Counted from the stretch's first letter, positions 1 to 9,321 are shown. The stretch is DNA of 64,000 bases from UBA7239 sp035430165 (GCA_035430165.1 DAOMGE010000011.1:4298-68297), one strand, 5' to 3'. Notes: generated from the letters alone by a model not told the origin. A program made the numbers and translations.

Positions 1-1
1 T

Positions 2-226
2 CGCGGCAGCGGTCTCGGTAAAGGTGACAAGTGGTATAAAATTCCGCGCCACAACCGGCTGTATGCCAGACTGTGGTGCGGCGACGACCTGGTAGTACCC
101 GCCAGTGATGAACCACTGCCGATTGCCGCAAGACAACTGACGGAATACTTGCAGCAGTATTACCAGTCCACACTGGACGGCAAGACACCCGGCCATCCTG
201 CAGGAGAGGTGCGTGAGCAATCTTGA
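2..226 (+). CDS. C-terminal end of a probable PlsC-like acyltransferase (partial)
   Basis: Open frame entering from the left edge and ending at TGA 224-226, about 74 residues, so only the C-terminus is visible. The visible part has a short segment GDDLVVPAS followed by an amphipathic stretch ending LTEYLQQYY, which resembles the tail of 1-acyl-glycerol-3-phosphate acyltransferase-like proteins. No catalytic HX4D motif is in view, so the family call rests mainly on position: aryl polyene clusters usually have an acyltransferase directly before the two acyl carrier proteins. The stop overlaps the next gene's GTG start by 14 nt, which suggests translational coupling. It could instead be another pathway enzyme; the identification is tentative. 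Confidence 0.4.
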   Translation, partial: RGSGLGKGDKWYKIPRHNRLYARLWCGDDLVVPASDEPLPIAARQLTEYLQQYYQSTLDGKTPGHPAGEVREQS

Positions 227-482
227 AGAACAGATCAAGCAGATGATCATCGACAGCCTCGATCTGGAAGATATGTCGGTGCAGGATATCGACACCGACA
301 TACCCCTGTTTGCCGACGGGCTCGGCCTTGACTCCATTGATGCGCTCGAACTGGGCATCAGCATCCACAAACAGTTCGGCGTAAAAATTGACGCCAACGA
401 TACCGGTGCCAAGGAACATTTCCGTTCGGTTGCCACACTGGCGCGTTTTATTCGCCAGCACGGATACGAAGAGAAAAAATAA
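213..482 (+). CDS. Acyl carrier protein (first of two) of the aryl polyene cluster
   Basis: An 89-residue phosphopantetheine-binding protein. The motif LGLDSIDALELG places the serine that receives the 4'-phosphopantetheine arm at about residue 41. ACPs of type II systems carry the growing chain between ketosynthase, ketoreductase and dehydratase in the cytoplasm. The start is GTG at 213, preceded by a strong Shine-Dalgarno sequence CAGGAGAGG. It is followed after 1 nt by a second, different ACP. A pair of ACPs at this position is the usual arrangement in aryl polyene clusters (ApeE/ApeF type); by analogy one may carry the aryl starter and the other the extender chain, but the sequence does not show which. 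Confidence 0.92.
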   Translation: MSNLEEQIKQMIIDSLDLEDMSVQDIDTDIPLFADGLGLDSIDALELGISIHKQFGVKIDANDTGAKEHFRSVATLARFIRQHGYEEKK

Positions 483-483
483 C

Positions 484-735
484 ATGCTAACGCGCGACAA
501 TATTTATACCGAAGTCAGCAAGGCGCTGGTGGAACTGTTCGATGTGGATGCGGACGCCATCACACCCGACGCCCTGCTGTACCAGGATCTTGATCTCGAC
601 AGCATCGACGCCATCGATCTGGTCATTCGCCTGCAGGATCTCACAGGCCAGAAAGTGAAACCGGAAGAATTCAAGACCGTGCGCACGGTCAATGATGTCG
701 TCAACGCCGTGGAAAAACTGGTTGCCAACCGATAG
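484..735 (+). CDS. Acyl carrier protein (second of two) of the aryl polyene cluster
   Basis: An 83-residue ACP with the attachment motif DLDLDSIDAIDL, modified serine about residue 40. ATG 484 is chosen because it lies just after the stop of the first ACP and gives a normal ACP length; longer in-frame starts would run into the first ACP gene. The two ACPs clearly differ in sequence, so they are not a recent tandem copy. The acidic helix II (SIDAIDLVIRL) is the typical docking surface for partner enzymes. The gene lies inside a closely packed operon with the membrane protein that follows. Confidence 0.92.
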   Translation: MLTRDNIYTEVSKALVELFDVDADAITPDALLYQDLDLDSIDAIDLVIRLQDLTGQKVKPEEFKTVRTVNDVVNAVEKLVANR

Positions 736-751
736 GCAGGACCCATCGCCG

Positions 752-1327
752 ATGAAGGTCATCTGGAAAGTGTTGGCCGTGGTGGCGCTCGCTGCGTATC
801 CACTGCTTGTGTTTGCCGGCATTTCTTCATTCGGTGCCCGGCCTATGGCCCTGGTATTACTCGCCTTGCTCGGTTTGCGTTTTTTTCTGCCCGGACTGCC
901 ATCGCGCGCAGCGCCGGCTTTTATTGTTCTGGTCGCTCTGGTTGTGGTTGCGCCGACGCTCTGGTTTGATCGCGCTGACTATTTACGTTTTTATCCCGTC
1001 CTGATGAATATCGCCATGTTCGGCCTGTTTGCATCGAGCTTGCTTGCCGGACAGACCATCATCGAAAAAATTGCACGTGTGAGTGATCCTGCGCTTTCCG
1101 CAGCCGGGGTGCGCTATACGCGCCATGTGACACAAGTCTGGTGTGTGTTTTTTATCCTGAATGCCAGTATCGCGTTCTACACTGCCATCGCTTGCCGTTT
1201 TGCCACGTGGGCGCTTTACAACGGACTGGTTGCCTATGGATTGATGGGGCTGTTGTTTGCTGCCGAATATGGCGTACGCAGGATTTTCAGGCGCAATGAA
1301 CGCCTGGCGCAGACTGAATCGCCATGA
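752..1327 (+). CDS. Inner-membrane protein of the COG4648 type, aryl polyene cluster
   Basis: A 191-residue hydrophobic protein with about five to six membrane-spanning stretches (around residues 5-25, 30-47, 52-70, 80-98, 125-145 and 152-172) and a basic C-terminus (RRIFRRNERL) expected in the cytoplasm. Proteins of this kind are a standing, functionally unassigned member of aryl polyene clusters, placed between the ACPs and the AMP-ligase. ATG 752 is preferred over an upstream in-frame ATG at 692 because the latter would overlap the ACP by more than 40 nt and lacks the hydrophobic start. The last codons overlap the next start by 4 nt (ATGA type), so the two are likely translated together. 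Role unknown; perhaps membrane recruitment of the soluble synthase. Confidence 0.75.
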   Translation: MKVIWKVLAVVALAAYPLLVFAGISSFGARPMALVLLALLGLRFFLPGLPSRAAPAFIVLVALVVVAPTLWFDRADYLRFYPVLMNIAMFGLFASSLLAGQTIIEKIARVSDPALSAAGVRYTRHVTQVWCVFFILNASIAFYTAIACRFATWALYNGLVAYGLMGLLFAAEYGVRRIFRRNERLAQTESP

Positions 1328-3057
1328 AAACCCTGTCTGCCCTGTTCCGTGATGCACAGCAGCCATTTGCACTGCACGAAGGCCGCGTGTTGCGACGGGC
1401 TGACCTGCTGCAAGCCATGCATAACGTGCAGCAAGATTTACCAGGACATGTACAACGTTGCGCGATCTATTGTGAACACAGCGCCAGTTTTACCGCGCTG
1501 TTGCTGGCGGTTACCACATCGGGTCGGCAGGCAATCGTGCTGCCCAATCAACAGCCGGATTTTCTCTCGGCAACGCGCGGGCGTTTTGACTGTGTGCTGA
1601 CCGATGCCGATGTGCGCTGGCAAGCCGGCGCACGGACGCCATCGCCAATCCGTGACGCCGACCCCGGCGACATTATTTTTTTCACCTCCGGCAGCACAGG
1701 CGAGCCGAAAGCCGTGTCAAAAACGTGGCTGCATTTGCTCGCAGAAGTGCGCGTGCTCGAATCACTGTGGGGACAAGGGATCGGCGATGCGTTGATTGCC
1801 GGCTCCGTGAGCCAGCAACATCTTTACGGTTTCCTGTTCCGCGTGTTGTGGCCACTGTTCGCCGGCCGCACCGCGATCAGTGAACAATGGCGATTTCCGG
1901 AACAGATCGCCGCCGGCATTGCACAACACGGGCGTTCTGCGTATCACAAGATCGCGCTGGTCAGCAGCCCGGCCTTACTGAAACGTTTGCCGGATCTGCT
2001 GGATCTCGCGCCGCTACGCCGCCACATTGCCACGGTTTTTTCTTCCGGCGGCGCACTGCCATCACACACGGCTGCCGCGCTGCAACAGATGCTGCAGCAA
2101 CCGGTGACCGAAATTCTCGGCAGCACCGAAACCGGCGGCTTTGCCTGGCGCACGCAAACCCCTGATACCCGTCGCTGGACGCTGTTTCCTGATGTGCGCA
2201 TTGAAACCACCGGTGACATCCTGCATTTGCATTCTCCTTTCTTGCCGGAAACCACCGCACTGGATGACAGCGGCTTTCTGGATAAAGACGGCTATCTGCA
2301 TCTGCAAGGTCGCCGCGACAATGTGGTCAAGATTGAAGAGAAGCGCGTGTCACTGCGCGAAATTGAAAATCGCCTTCTCGCCACCGGTCTTGTCGCTGAC
2401 GTACGCGCTGTCTTGTTGCAGTCGCCGTTATTGTCAGCGTCAGCGTTGTCACCCGTAAAACGCGACAGCGCCGCCGCCGTGGTCGTACTGAACGCCGCCG
2501 GCAATGCAATCTTGCACGCGAACGGCAAACGTCACCTGTGCCAGCAACTCGAAACGGCATTGCACCAGTATTTCGAGCGCATCGTCGTACCGCGTAAGTG
2601 GCGCTTTGTTACGCAACTGCCTGTCAATGACATGGGGAAAATCACACACGCCGATTTATTGGCGCTGTTTGATAAAACCGTCCATAAAACGCAGCCCGAC
2701 GTGCTGGCAGAAGAAATCGGTGAAGGCACTGCTGTATTGTCCTTGCGTATTCCCGCCGACCTGTATTATTTCCAGGGTCACTTTCCCGGCTACCCGATTG
2801 TGCCCGGCGTGGTGCAACTGCTGTGGGCTGAACATTTCATGCACGCCTGTCTTGGCGATGTGGCACCGATAAAAGACATGGAAGCCGTGAAATTCCAGCA
2901 ACTGATGGTGCCTGGCCAGCACGTGCAACTGCAACTGCGCCTTGATCGGGAAAAACATAAATTGCATTTCGATTTTTCTGCGGCGGATAAAAAATTTTCC
3001 AGCGGTCGCCTGTTGCTGGAAACGTTGCCGGCAACATGGCCGGAGCACGCCGGATGA
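1324..3057 (+). CDS. AMP-dependent acyl-ACP ligase fused to a FabZ/ApeI-like dehydratase
   Basis: A 577-residue two-domain protein. Residues about 1-450 form an ANL-superfamily adenylating enzyme with the ATP-binding P-loop FFTSGSTGEPKAVSKTW near 119-134, the acceptor motif GSTETGG near 260 and the hinge region GRRDNVVKIEEKRV near 331. Residues about 465-577 form a hotdog dehydratase with the catalytic-type motif GHFPGYPIVPGV, His at about 486. Known role of the two families in aryl polyene pathways: activation and loading of the aryl acid (4-hydroxycinnamate type) onto ACP, and dehydration of 3-hydroxyacyl-ACP during elongation. The two functions are separate genes (ApeH and ApeI) in some clusters; here they are fused in one frame. 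Substrate is inferred from the neighbouring ammonia lyase. Confidence 0.88.
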   Translation: MKTLSALFRDAQQPFALHEGRVLRRADLLQAMHNVQQDLPGHVQRCAIYCEHSASFTALLLAVTTSGRQAIVLPNQQPDFLSATRGRFDCVLTDADVRWQAGARTPSPIRDADPGDIIFFTSGSTGEPKAVSKTWLHLLAEVRVLESLWGQGIGDALIAGSVSQQHLYGFLFRVLWPLFAGRTAISEQWRFPEQIAAGIAQHGRSAYHKIALVSSPALLKRLPDLLDLAPLRRHIATVFSSGGALPSHTAAALQQMLQQPVTEILGSTETGGFAWRTQTPDTRRWTLFPDVRIETTGDILHLHSPFLPETTALDDSGFLDKDGYLHLQGRRDNVVKIEEKRVSLREIENRLLATGLVADVRAVLLQSPLLSASALSPVKRDSAAAVVVLNAAGNAILHANGKRHLCQQLETALHQYFERIVVPRKWRFVTQLPVNDMGKITHADLLALFDKTVHKTQPDVLAEEIGEGTAVLSLRIPADLYYFQGHFPGYPIVPGVVQLLWAEHFMHACLGDVAPIKDMEAVKFQQLMVPGQHVQLQLRLDREKHKLHFDFSAADKKFSSGRLLLETLPATWPEHAG

Positions 3058-4778
3058 ATACGCGTCACGAAACGCCGGCCAGGTTTCGTCCCTGCGTGGT
3101 GATTCCCGCCTACAATCATCCGGCTGCACTGGAAAAAAAAGTTGCGCAACTGTGTGAACAGGGGCTGGCTGTTTTTCTCGTCAACGACGGCAGCACAGAC
3201 CAGACAGCATCGGTTATCGATGCGCTGGCCACACGCTTTTCCACTATCGTCACGATCCATCGACGCGCCAATGGCGGTAAAGGCGCGGCCGTGAAAGACG
3301 GTTTGCGCGCCGCACACGCCGCCGGTTTTACGCATGCACTGCAAATTGATGCGGACGACCAGCACACACTGTCTGACATCCCGCATTTCCTGCAACTGGC
3401 TGAAACACATCCTGACAGTCTGGTTGCCGGCTACCCGCAATACGATGACAGCCTGCCCACTGCACGTCGCTACGGCCGTTACATCACGCACTTCTGGGTG
3501 TGGCTGGAAACGCTGTCGCTGTCGGCCATACGGGATTCGATGTGCGGCTTTCGTGTGTATCCCTTGCAAGCCACCTGCGATCTGCTGCAACGCGAGTCCA
3601 TCGGCGATCGCATGGATTTTGATATCGATATCATTGTGAAAATGCACTGGGCAGGCGTGCCGATTATCAACACACCCACACGCGTGACCTATCCAGTCGA
3701 TGGCATTTCACATTTCCGCATGTTGCAGGACAACCTGCGCATCACGCGCATGCATACCGTACTCGTGTTGCGTATGTTGTTGCTGTGGCTGCCCGGCAAG
3801 ATGCTCACAAAAAACCGGCAAGAAAAATCCTCGCACTGGTCAACTGAAAAAGAGCGCGGCAATGCATTCTGGCTTACGCTGAGCGTGCGCTTGTACCAAA
3901 CACTGGGACGACCATTTGGCTTGTTGATGGCCTATGCCGGCACCGCGTATTTTTTTCTGTTTGGCAAGACAGCGCGCAACGCATCCCGCGATTTCCTGCA
4001 AACACTGTATTGCTACAGTCATGGTGCTACGCCTTCACCCACGCTGGCCAACAGCTGTCGCCAGTTTTTCAATCTGGCAGATGCCGTGCTGGATCGCTTC
4101 GGCTGCTGGTTCGGCGATGTGCAACGCCGGGATTTTGATTGTGCCAATACGCAGGTGTTTATCGACCAGTCACGCACGGGCAAGGGCGGATTGTTGTTGT
4201 GTTCGCATCTCGGCAATGCCGAACTGGCGTCGATGCTCGCCGAGGGTTTGCCGGATGTGTACCTGAATATCCTGGTACACACGCGACACGCTGAACAATT
4301 GAATCGCCTCTTGCGCACAGTGGCTACCCGCCAGCAGTGTGAATTCCTGCAGGTGGACACGGTGGGTGTCGACACCGCAATCTATTTGCGTGAAAAAATG
4401 GATCGCGGCGAATGGGTGGTGATCGCTGCCGACCGCACGCCGGTCACCGGCACAGCGCGCACCACGATACTGCCCTTTCTCGGTCGTCCTGCTGCATTTG
4501 CACAAGGGCCGTTTATTCTGGCCAGCGTGATGGAATGCCCGGTGTACACGCTGTTCTGCCTGCGCAAACCGGCGGGCGGCTACACCGTGTACCTGGACAA
4601 ATTTGCTGACACACTCAAATCCCCCCGCGCCACACGCAGCGCAACATTGCTGGCGGCACAGCAGCGTTATGTAGCCTTGCTGGAGCGCATGGTGATGCGC
4701 TACCCATTACAATGGTTCAACTTTTTTGATTTCTGGCACGTGCCTGCCAAACCGGATACAACGGATCGCCATGAATAA
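3054..4778 (+). CDS. Glycosyltransferase family 2 / LpxL-like acyltransferase fusion
   Basis: A 574-residue bifunctional protein. Residues about 1-240 are a GT-A family 2 glycosyltransferase (VIPAYNH at the start, nucleotide-binding VNDGSTDQ, metal-binding-type LQIDADDQH). Residues about 270-570 resemble lipid A biosynthesis acyltransferases, with the motif CSHLGNAELA giving the H(x)4E-like catalytic pair at His385 and Glu390, and hydrophobic segments near 235-250 and 285-305. Such GT/acyltransferase fusions are usual in aryl polyene clusters and are thought to place the polyene carboxylate on a glycolipid-like anchor. ATG 3054 overlaps the preceding stop (ATGA). The acceptor cannot be read from the sequence. 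Confidence 0.87.
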   Translation: MNTRHETPARFRPCVVIPAYNHPAALEKKVAQLCEQGLAVFLVNDGSTDQTASVIDALATRFSTIVTIHRRANGGKGAAVKDGLRAAHAAGFTHALQIDADDQHTLSDIPHFLQLAETHPDSLVAGYPQYDDSLPTARRYGRYITHFWVWLETLSLSAIRDSMCGFRVYPLQATCDLLQRESIGDRMDFDIDIIVKMHWAGVPIINTPTRVTYPVDGISHFRMLQDNLRITRMHTVLVLRMLLLWLPGKMLTKNRQEKSSHWSTEKERGNAFWLTLSVRLYQTLGRPFGLLMAYAGTAYFFLFGKTARNASRDFLQTLYCYSHGATPSPTLANSCRQFFNLADAVLDRFGCWFGDVQRRDFDCANTQVFIDQSRTGKGGLLLCSHLGNAELASMLAEGLPDVYLNILVHTRHAEQLNRLLRTVATRQQCEFLQVDTVGVDTAIYLREKMDRGEWVVIAADRTPVTGTARTTILPFLGRPAAFAQGPFILASVMECPVYTLFCLRKPAGGYTVYLDKFADTLKSPRATRSATLLAAQQRYVALLERMVMRYPLQWFNFFDFWHVPAKPDTTDRHE

Positions 4779-6384
4779 AACAGACCCGGGTTTTACTGAC
4801 ATCGTTTCCGACAACCTCGTTTTCGACGACATTGTTTTCGACGGCACACCGCTGCCGCTGGAAGCGATCGTCGCTATTGCAGAGGGTACGGCCCGTGTTG
4901 TCCTGTCTGATGCACCGGCGTTTGTTGCGCGCATCGACAAGGGGCCGGCTTTCCTGCAACAACTGCTGGATGAAGAGGGCGTGATTTACGGCGTCACCAC
5001 CGGTTATGGCGATTCCTGCACCGTCAGCATTCCGTCGGAACAGGTCGCGCAATTGCCCATGCACCTGACGCAATTCCACGGCTGTGGTCTCGGCGCGTAT
5101 CTGGATGCACCGGCAGCGATGGCGGTACTGGCGACACGCCTGGTATCACTGTGTCGCGGCTTGTCGGGTGTGCGTTACGCGCTGCTGCAAAAAATTGCCG
5201 AACTCCTGCAACACCGCATTGCACCGCTGATTCCGGCGGAAGGTTCCGTCGGCGCCAGCGGCGACCTCACGCCACTGTCCTACGTCGCAGCGGTGTTGAT
5301 GGGGCAACGCGACGTCATCTATCGCGGCGAACTGTCCAGGGATGAACAGCGCAAGACGGCCGACGTATTTGCCGAAATCGGCATCGAACCTTTATTGCTG
5401 CGCCCGAAAGAAGGCCTTGCCATCATGAACGGCACAGCGGTGATGACCGCGCTCGCCTGCATGGCATACAAACGCGCCGATTACCTGCTGCAACTCGGTG
5501 CGCGCATCACGTCGATGGTGTCTGTTGCGATCCAGGGCAACGCCAGTCATTTTGATGAATGGTTGTTCGATGCCAAACCGCATCCGGGCCAACAAAAAAT
5601 TGCCGGCTGGATACGCAGCGATCTCGATTACCGCGAACACCCGCGCAACAGCGAACGCCTGCAGGATCGTTATTCACTGCGTTGCGCACCGCATGTGCTC
5701 GGCGTGCTGGCCGATGCCATGCCGCTGTTTCGCTCGATGATTGAAAACGAACTGAACAGCGCCAACGACAATCCGGTCATCGATGCCGAACACGAAGTCG
5801 TCTTGCACGGCGGCCATTTTTACGGCGGCCACATCGCGTTTGCGATGGACAGCATGAAAAACTGCATCGCCAATATTGCCGATTTGCTGGATCGCCAACT
5901 CGCCACGCTGGTCGATGCGCGATTCAACAACGGTTTGCCGCCGAACCTCAGCGGTGCCGACAAAAATACCGCAGCGATCAACCACGGCTTCAAGGCCGTG
6001 CAGATTCTGGTGTCGGCCAATACCGCCGAAGCATTGAAACTGACGATGCCGGCCAGCGTATTTTCGCGCTCCACGGAATGCCACAACCAGGACAAGGTCA
6101 GCATGGGCACCATCGCCGCGCGCGATTGCTTGCGCGTGCTGGAATTGACAGAACAGGTATCTGCAGCGTGCCTGTTAGCTTGCACACAGGCACTGCTACT
6201 GCGCGAGCGCAGCGGTGCATTGCATGCCGCACAATTGTCGCCCTCGCTGCAAGCGATGCTCGCCACCTTGCGTACACAATTTTCGTTAGTGGAACAGGAT
6301 CGTCCGCTGGAGCACGAATTACGCAATACAGTTGCCCATATTCGCCAGCGCCAGTGGCCGCTGTTTGCACAAGGCAATTCGTGA
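4771..6384 (+). CDS. Aromatic amino acid ammonia lyase (HAL/TAL family)
   Basis: A 537-residue MIO-dependent lyase. The Ala162-Ser163-Gly164 triad in GSVGASGDLTPLSY forms the methylidene-imidazolone electrophile, and YGVTTGYGDS carries the conserved catalytic tyrosine near residue 73. The family removes ammonia from histidine, tyrosine or phenylalanine; in aryl polyene and flexirubin clusters it supplies the aryl-acrylate starter, typically from tyrosine. At the position that separates histidine from tyrosine enzymes (Ser-His in HAL, His-Leu in the Rhodobacter TAL) this protein reads Phe-His (TQFHGCG). No hut genes are nearby, which argues against histidine catabolism. ATG 4771 overlaps the previous stop by 8 nt; an upstream ATG at 4726 is less likely. 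Confidence 0.88.
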   Translation: MNKTDPGFTDIVSDNLVFDDIVFDGTPLPLEAIVAIAEGTARVVLSDAPAFVARIDKGPAFLQQLLDEEGVIYGVTTGYGDSCTVSIPSEQVAQLPMHLTQFHGCGLGAYLDAPAAMAVLATRLVSLCRGLSGVRYALLQKIAELLQHRIAPLIPAEGSVGASGDLTPLSYVAAVLMGQRDVIYRGELSRDEQRKTADVFAEIGIEPLLLRPKEGLAIMNGTAVMTALACMAYKRADYLLQLGARITSMVSVAIQGNASHFDEWLFDAKPHPGQQKIAGWIRSDLDYREHPRNSERLQDRYSLRCAPHVLGVLADAMPLFRSMIENELNSANDNPVIDAEHEVVLHGGHFYGGHIAFAMDSMKNCIANIADLLDRQLATLVDARFNNGLPPNLSGADKNTAAINHGFKAVQILVSANTAEALKLTMPASVFSRSTECHNQDKVSMGTIAARDCLRVLELTEQVSAACLLACTQALLLRERSGALHAAQLSPSLQAMLATLRTQFSLVEQDRPLEHELRNTVAHIRQRQWPLFAQGNS

Positions 6385-6962
6385 TGTATTCGCGTATCCG
6401 GTTTTTGTCAGGCGCTGCATTACTCGCGACGAGCTGCGCGGTAATAGCCGGTGGCGATGGCGTCTTGCGTGAACAGGTACTGACTGCACTGGCGAAACAA
6501 CCGCAAAAGCATTTTCATTTTGTACAGGAAAAAAAACTGGCGGTGCTGGATAAACCTCTGGTCACGGAAGGTGAATTACAGATTGCCGGTGAACAGGATG
6601 TGATCTGGGATATTCGTAAACCGTATGCGATACGCTATGACATTCACGGCGGCAAGATTCGCGAAACCGATGACAGCGGCGAACACGTGACAGACGCCAA
6701 CAGCAATCCATTGGCTGCCGCCCTGCAGGAAGCCATGGGTGCTGCGTTGAGTGGACACTGGCAAAACCGTGAGGATCTCGCCAGTGTTGCCGCCAGTGGT
6801 ACGCTGGCTTCATGGCAGTTACATATCACACCTCGCAATGCCGATTTGCAAAAACTGGTGCAGACCATTGATGTTGATGGTGACAACGGCGTGATCCATC
6901 AGGTGCTTATTCACGAAAGCAATGGCGACACCACGGTGATTCACCTACAGGCCATGCCTTAA
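6384..6962 (+). CDS. LolA-like periplasmic lipid carrier of the aryl polyene cluster
   Basis: A 192-residue protein with a signal peptide (hydrophobic core about residues 8-22, cleavage probably after VIA-GG). The rest matches the LolA-like outer-membrane carrier fold (segments HFHFVQEKKLAVLDKPL, GELQIAGEQDVIWDIRKPY). LolA proteins ferry lipidated cargo across the periplasm in a hydrophobic half-barrel. In aryl polyene clusters this paralogue is encoded just before the MMPL exporter and is presumed to carry the polyene-lipid to the outer membrane. ATG 6384 overlaps the ammonia lyase stop by 1 nt. Many APE clusters have a thioesterase gene between the lyase and lolA; none is present here. Confidence 0.85.
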   Translation: MYSRIRFLSGAALLATSCAVIAGGDGVLREQVLTALAKQPQKHFHFVQEKKLAVLDKPLVTEGELQIAGEQDVIWDIRKPYAIRYDIHGGKIRETDDSGEHVTDANSNPLAAALQEAMGAALSGHWQNREDLASVAASGTLASWQLHITPRNADLQKLVQTIDVDGDNGVIHQVLIHESNGDTTVIHLQAMP

Positions 6963-6966
6963 CGTT

Positions 6967-9321
6967 ATGTCAACGCTGACGCGAATCTGGTTTTTACTGC
7001 TGGCATTACTGTGCAGTGCAGCCTTGCTGGCGATGACATTCAACATCTGGCCCGGCATTCCTGTTCGCAACAACATCATGCAATTGTTGCCCGCATTGCG
7101 CGATGACGCCGTGCTGTTGCAGGCGCTGGAAAACAGCAACCAGGCGATGAGCCGGAAATTGCTGATGCTGGTTGGCAATAGCGACCGTGCAAAAACCGCC
7201 GTAGCCACGCAACGCGTGATCGACAGCCTGCACGCCCAACCATTTTTTGCTACGCCGGTTACTGGCATGAATGCGGATCAAGTCCGCGCCATCGGCCAGT
7301 TTTATTACGGTTGGCGCCAGATGTTGCTCAGCGATACACAGCGCCGCCTGTTGCAAAACGGCAATACCGATGCGCTGCAAAAAAGCCTGCTGCAAACGGT
7401 TTACAGCCCGGTTTCCGGCATCAATGCCGACGTACTGGCCGGCGATCCCCTGCTGACGTTTTACCATTTCATGCGCGACTTGCCGGTAGCGGAAGGTCAT
7501 GTGCAGACGGTTGACGGACAATTGTCCGTGCATGGCACTGATCGCGATTATCGCGTCATCCTGGTTGATATTCGCGAAGATGTTTTCGATATGGCATTTC
7601 ATCCGCGCTACCAACAATGGCGCGATTCCTTGCAACAGGATTTGCAAACAGAAAGTCCCGGTACGCAAGTATTGTTGATGGGTGCTGTGCAGCACGCCGT
7701 TTGGGGTGCCAGCAGTGCGAAGCGTGAAGTCTCAACGATTGGCAACGGCTCACTGCTCGGTGTGATTGCGTTGACACTACTGGTGTTTCGCACGGTGCGC
7801 ACCTTGCTGGCATCCCTGTTGCCACTGGGTGCCGGTGTTATTGCCGGACTGGTTTGCACACTGGCCTACGCCGGCGAAATTCACATCATCACGCTGATTT
7901 TTGGTTGCAGCGTTATCGGTGTAGCGATGGATTACAGCCTGCATTACCTGTCTGAACATTACAAAACCAGTGGCGATGCCGACACCACGCCCCGACACAT
8001 CATGCAGCGTGTGTTTCCCGGCATCACGTTCGCGATGATCACCAGCGCCATCGCTTACGGCGCCATCGGTTTTGCACCGTTTCCGGTGTTGCGACAAATT
8101 GCCATTTTTTCCAGCGCCGGACTGGTGATGGCCTGGCTGTCGGTGGTGGTGACATACCCGCACATCATGCCGCCGCAAACATTCCGCAGCCCGTTCTGGT
8201 TGCGCGCCAGCGGAAACATGGATGCGCGATTGCGCCAGTTGTTTGACTGGCGTGCGAGCAAGATCCTGGTCGTGCTGCTGGCGATTGCCATGTTGCCCGG
8301 CATTGTGTCGTTGCATGCCAACGACGATATCCATCTGCTGCAAGCGCCGGAACCCGGCATCACCGCCACAGAAAAACAGGTGCAGGTGCTCACCGGCTTC
8401 CAGCCTAACGGACGTTTTTTTCTGGTCGAAGGCGAAACGGTCCAGCAGGTACTCGAACGCACAGAACGATTGGGCGACTGGTTGGCAACGCAACATATCG
8501 GCAGTGACTTGTTGACGCATGTTGTGCCATCACAACAACGACAACGCGAGAACTATGGATTATTGCGTTCACTGTTTTTTGATGCCGCGCCGCAAACTTT
8601 TGCATCGCGCTGGCAATCCACACTGGGTCTTGCCCCTGCTGCCATTGCGCGCGCGCAATCACAACTTGAATCCACGCCGCTGCACTGGCTGACACCGGAT
8701 GACCTCAACCGCACACCGCTGCAATCCGCAGTGCAGCGCTTTCAGTTACACAACACCCCGCGCGGTTTTATTGCTGCGGCTTTTGTACGGGGTGAGGTTG
8801 AATCCGCGCCAATGCAGCAGTGGGCAACTGCACAGCCAGGCATACACTGGATGGATCCGGTCGCCGACATTTCCGCACTGTTCAAACACTATCGCGAGCA
8901 GGCGAGCTGGACGATGGTGTATGCCTACGCGCTGATTGCGCTGTTACTGGTCTGGCGTTACGGCTGGCGCGCTGCCCTGCATGTCTTGCTGGCACCGGCG
9001 CTGGCGGCGTGGATCACACTGGGCTGCCTCGGTTACGCCGGTGTCGCCCTCAACCTGTTTCATGTGCTGGCGCTGTTACTGGTACTGGGCGTCGGCATTG
9101 ATTACAGTATTTTCTTCGCCGAATCTGCAGGCCATCGCGATAGCACCATGCTCGCCGTCATCCTTTCCACTATCACCACGCTGTTGTCATTCGGGCTACT
9201 GTCACTGAGCCAGACGGCAGCCATCCGTTCTTTCGGTATCGTGGTGAGTATCGGCATGGTATGCGCGCTGCTGTTTTCGCCACTGGCGCGGCATCATGCA
9301 CACGTGGATGCCAAGACATGA
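6967..9321 (+). CDS. MMPL/RND-type exporter of the aryl polyene cluster
   Basis: A 784-residue inner-membrane transporter made of two homologous halves, each with one leading membrane helix, a large periplasmic domain and a cluster of five helices (about residues 255-410 and 645-775). The helix-4-like signatures GVAMDYSLHYLSEHY and GVGIDYSIFFAE are typical of MMPL/RND proteins, the acidic residues probably taking part in proton relay. The family exports lipids and hydrophobic products; in this setting it should extract the polyene conjugate from the inner membrane and pass it to the LolA-like carrier encoded 4 nt upstream. The stop overlaps the following lipoprotein start (ATGA at 9318). Confidence 0.88.
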   Translation: MSTLTRIWFLLLALLCSAALLAMTFNIWPGIPVRNNIMQLLPALRDDAVLLQALENSNQAMSRKLLMLVGNSDRAKTAVATQRVIDSLHAQPFFATPVTGMNADQVRAIGQFYYGWRQMLLSDTQRRLLQNGNTDALQKSLLQTVYSPVSGINADVLAGDPLLTFYHFMRDLPVAEGHVQTVDGQLSVHGTDRDYRVILVDIREDVFDMAFHPRYQQWRDSLQQDLQTESPGTQVLLMGAVQHAVWGASSAKREVSTIGNGSLLGVIALTLLVFRTVRTLLASLLPLGAGVIAGLVCTLAYAGEIHIITLIFGCSVIGVAMDYSLHYLSEHYKTSGDADTTPRHIMQRVFPGITFAMITSAIAYGAIGFAPFPVLRQIAIFSSAGLVMAWLSVVVTYPHIMPPQTFRSPFWLRASGNMDARLRQLFDWRASKILVVLLAIAMLPGIVSLHANDDIHLLQAPEPGITATEKQVQVLTGFQPNGRFFLVEGETVQQVLERTERLGDWLATQHIGSDLLTHVVPSQQRQRENYGLLRSLFFDAAPQTFASRWQSTLGLAPAAIARAQSQLESTPLHWLTPDDLNRTPLQSAVQRFQLHNTPRGFIAAAFVRGEVESAPMQQWATAQPGIHWMDPVADISALFKHYREQASWTMVYAYALIALLLVWRYGWRAALHVLLAPALAAWITLGCLGYAGVALNLFHVLALLLVLGVGIDYSIFFAESAGHRDSTMLAVILSTITTLLSFGLLSLSQTAAIRSFGIVVSIGMVCALLFSPLARHHAHVDAKT

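Noticed and set aside
2790..3647. 285-codon frame on the - strand
   Set aside because: Crosses two + strand genes with intact motifs; no start signal or recognisable domain.
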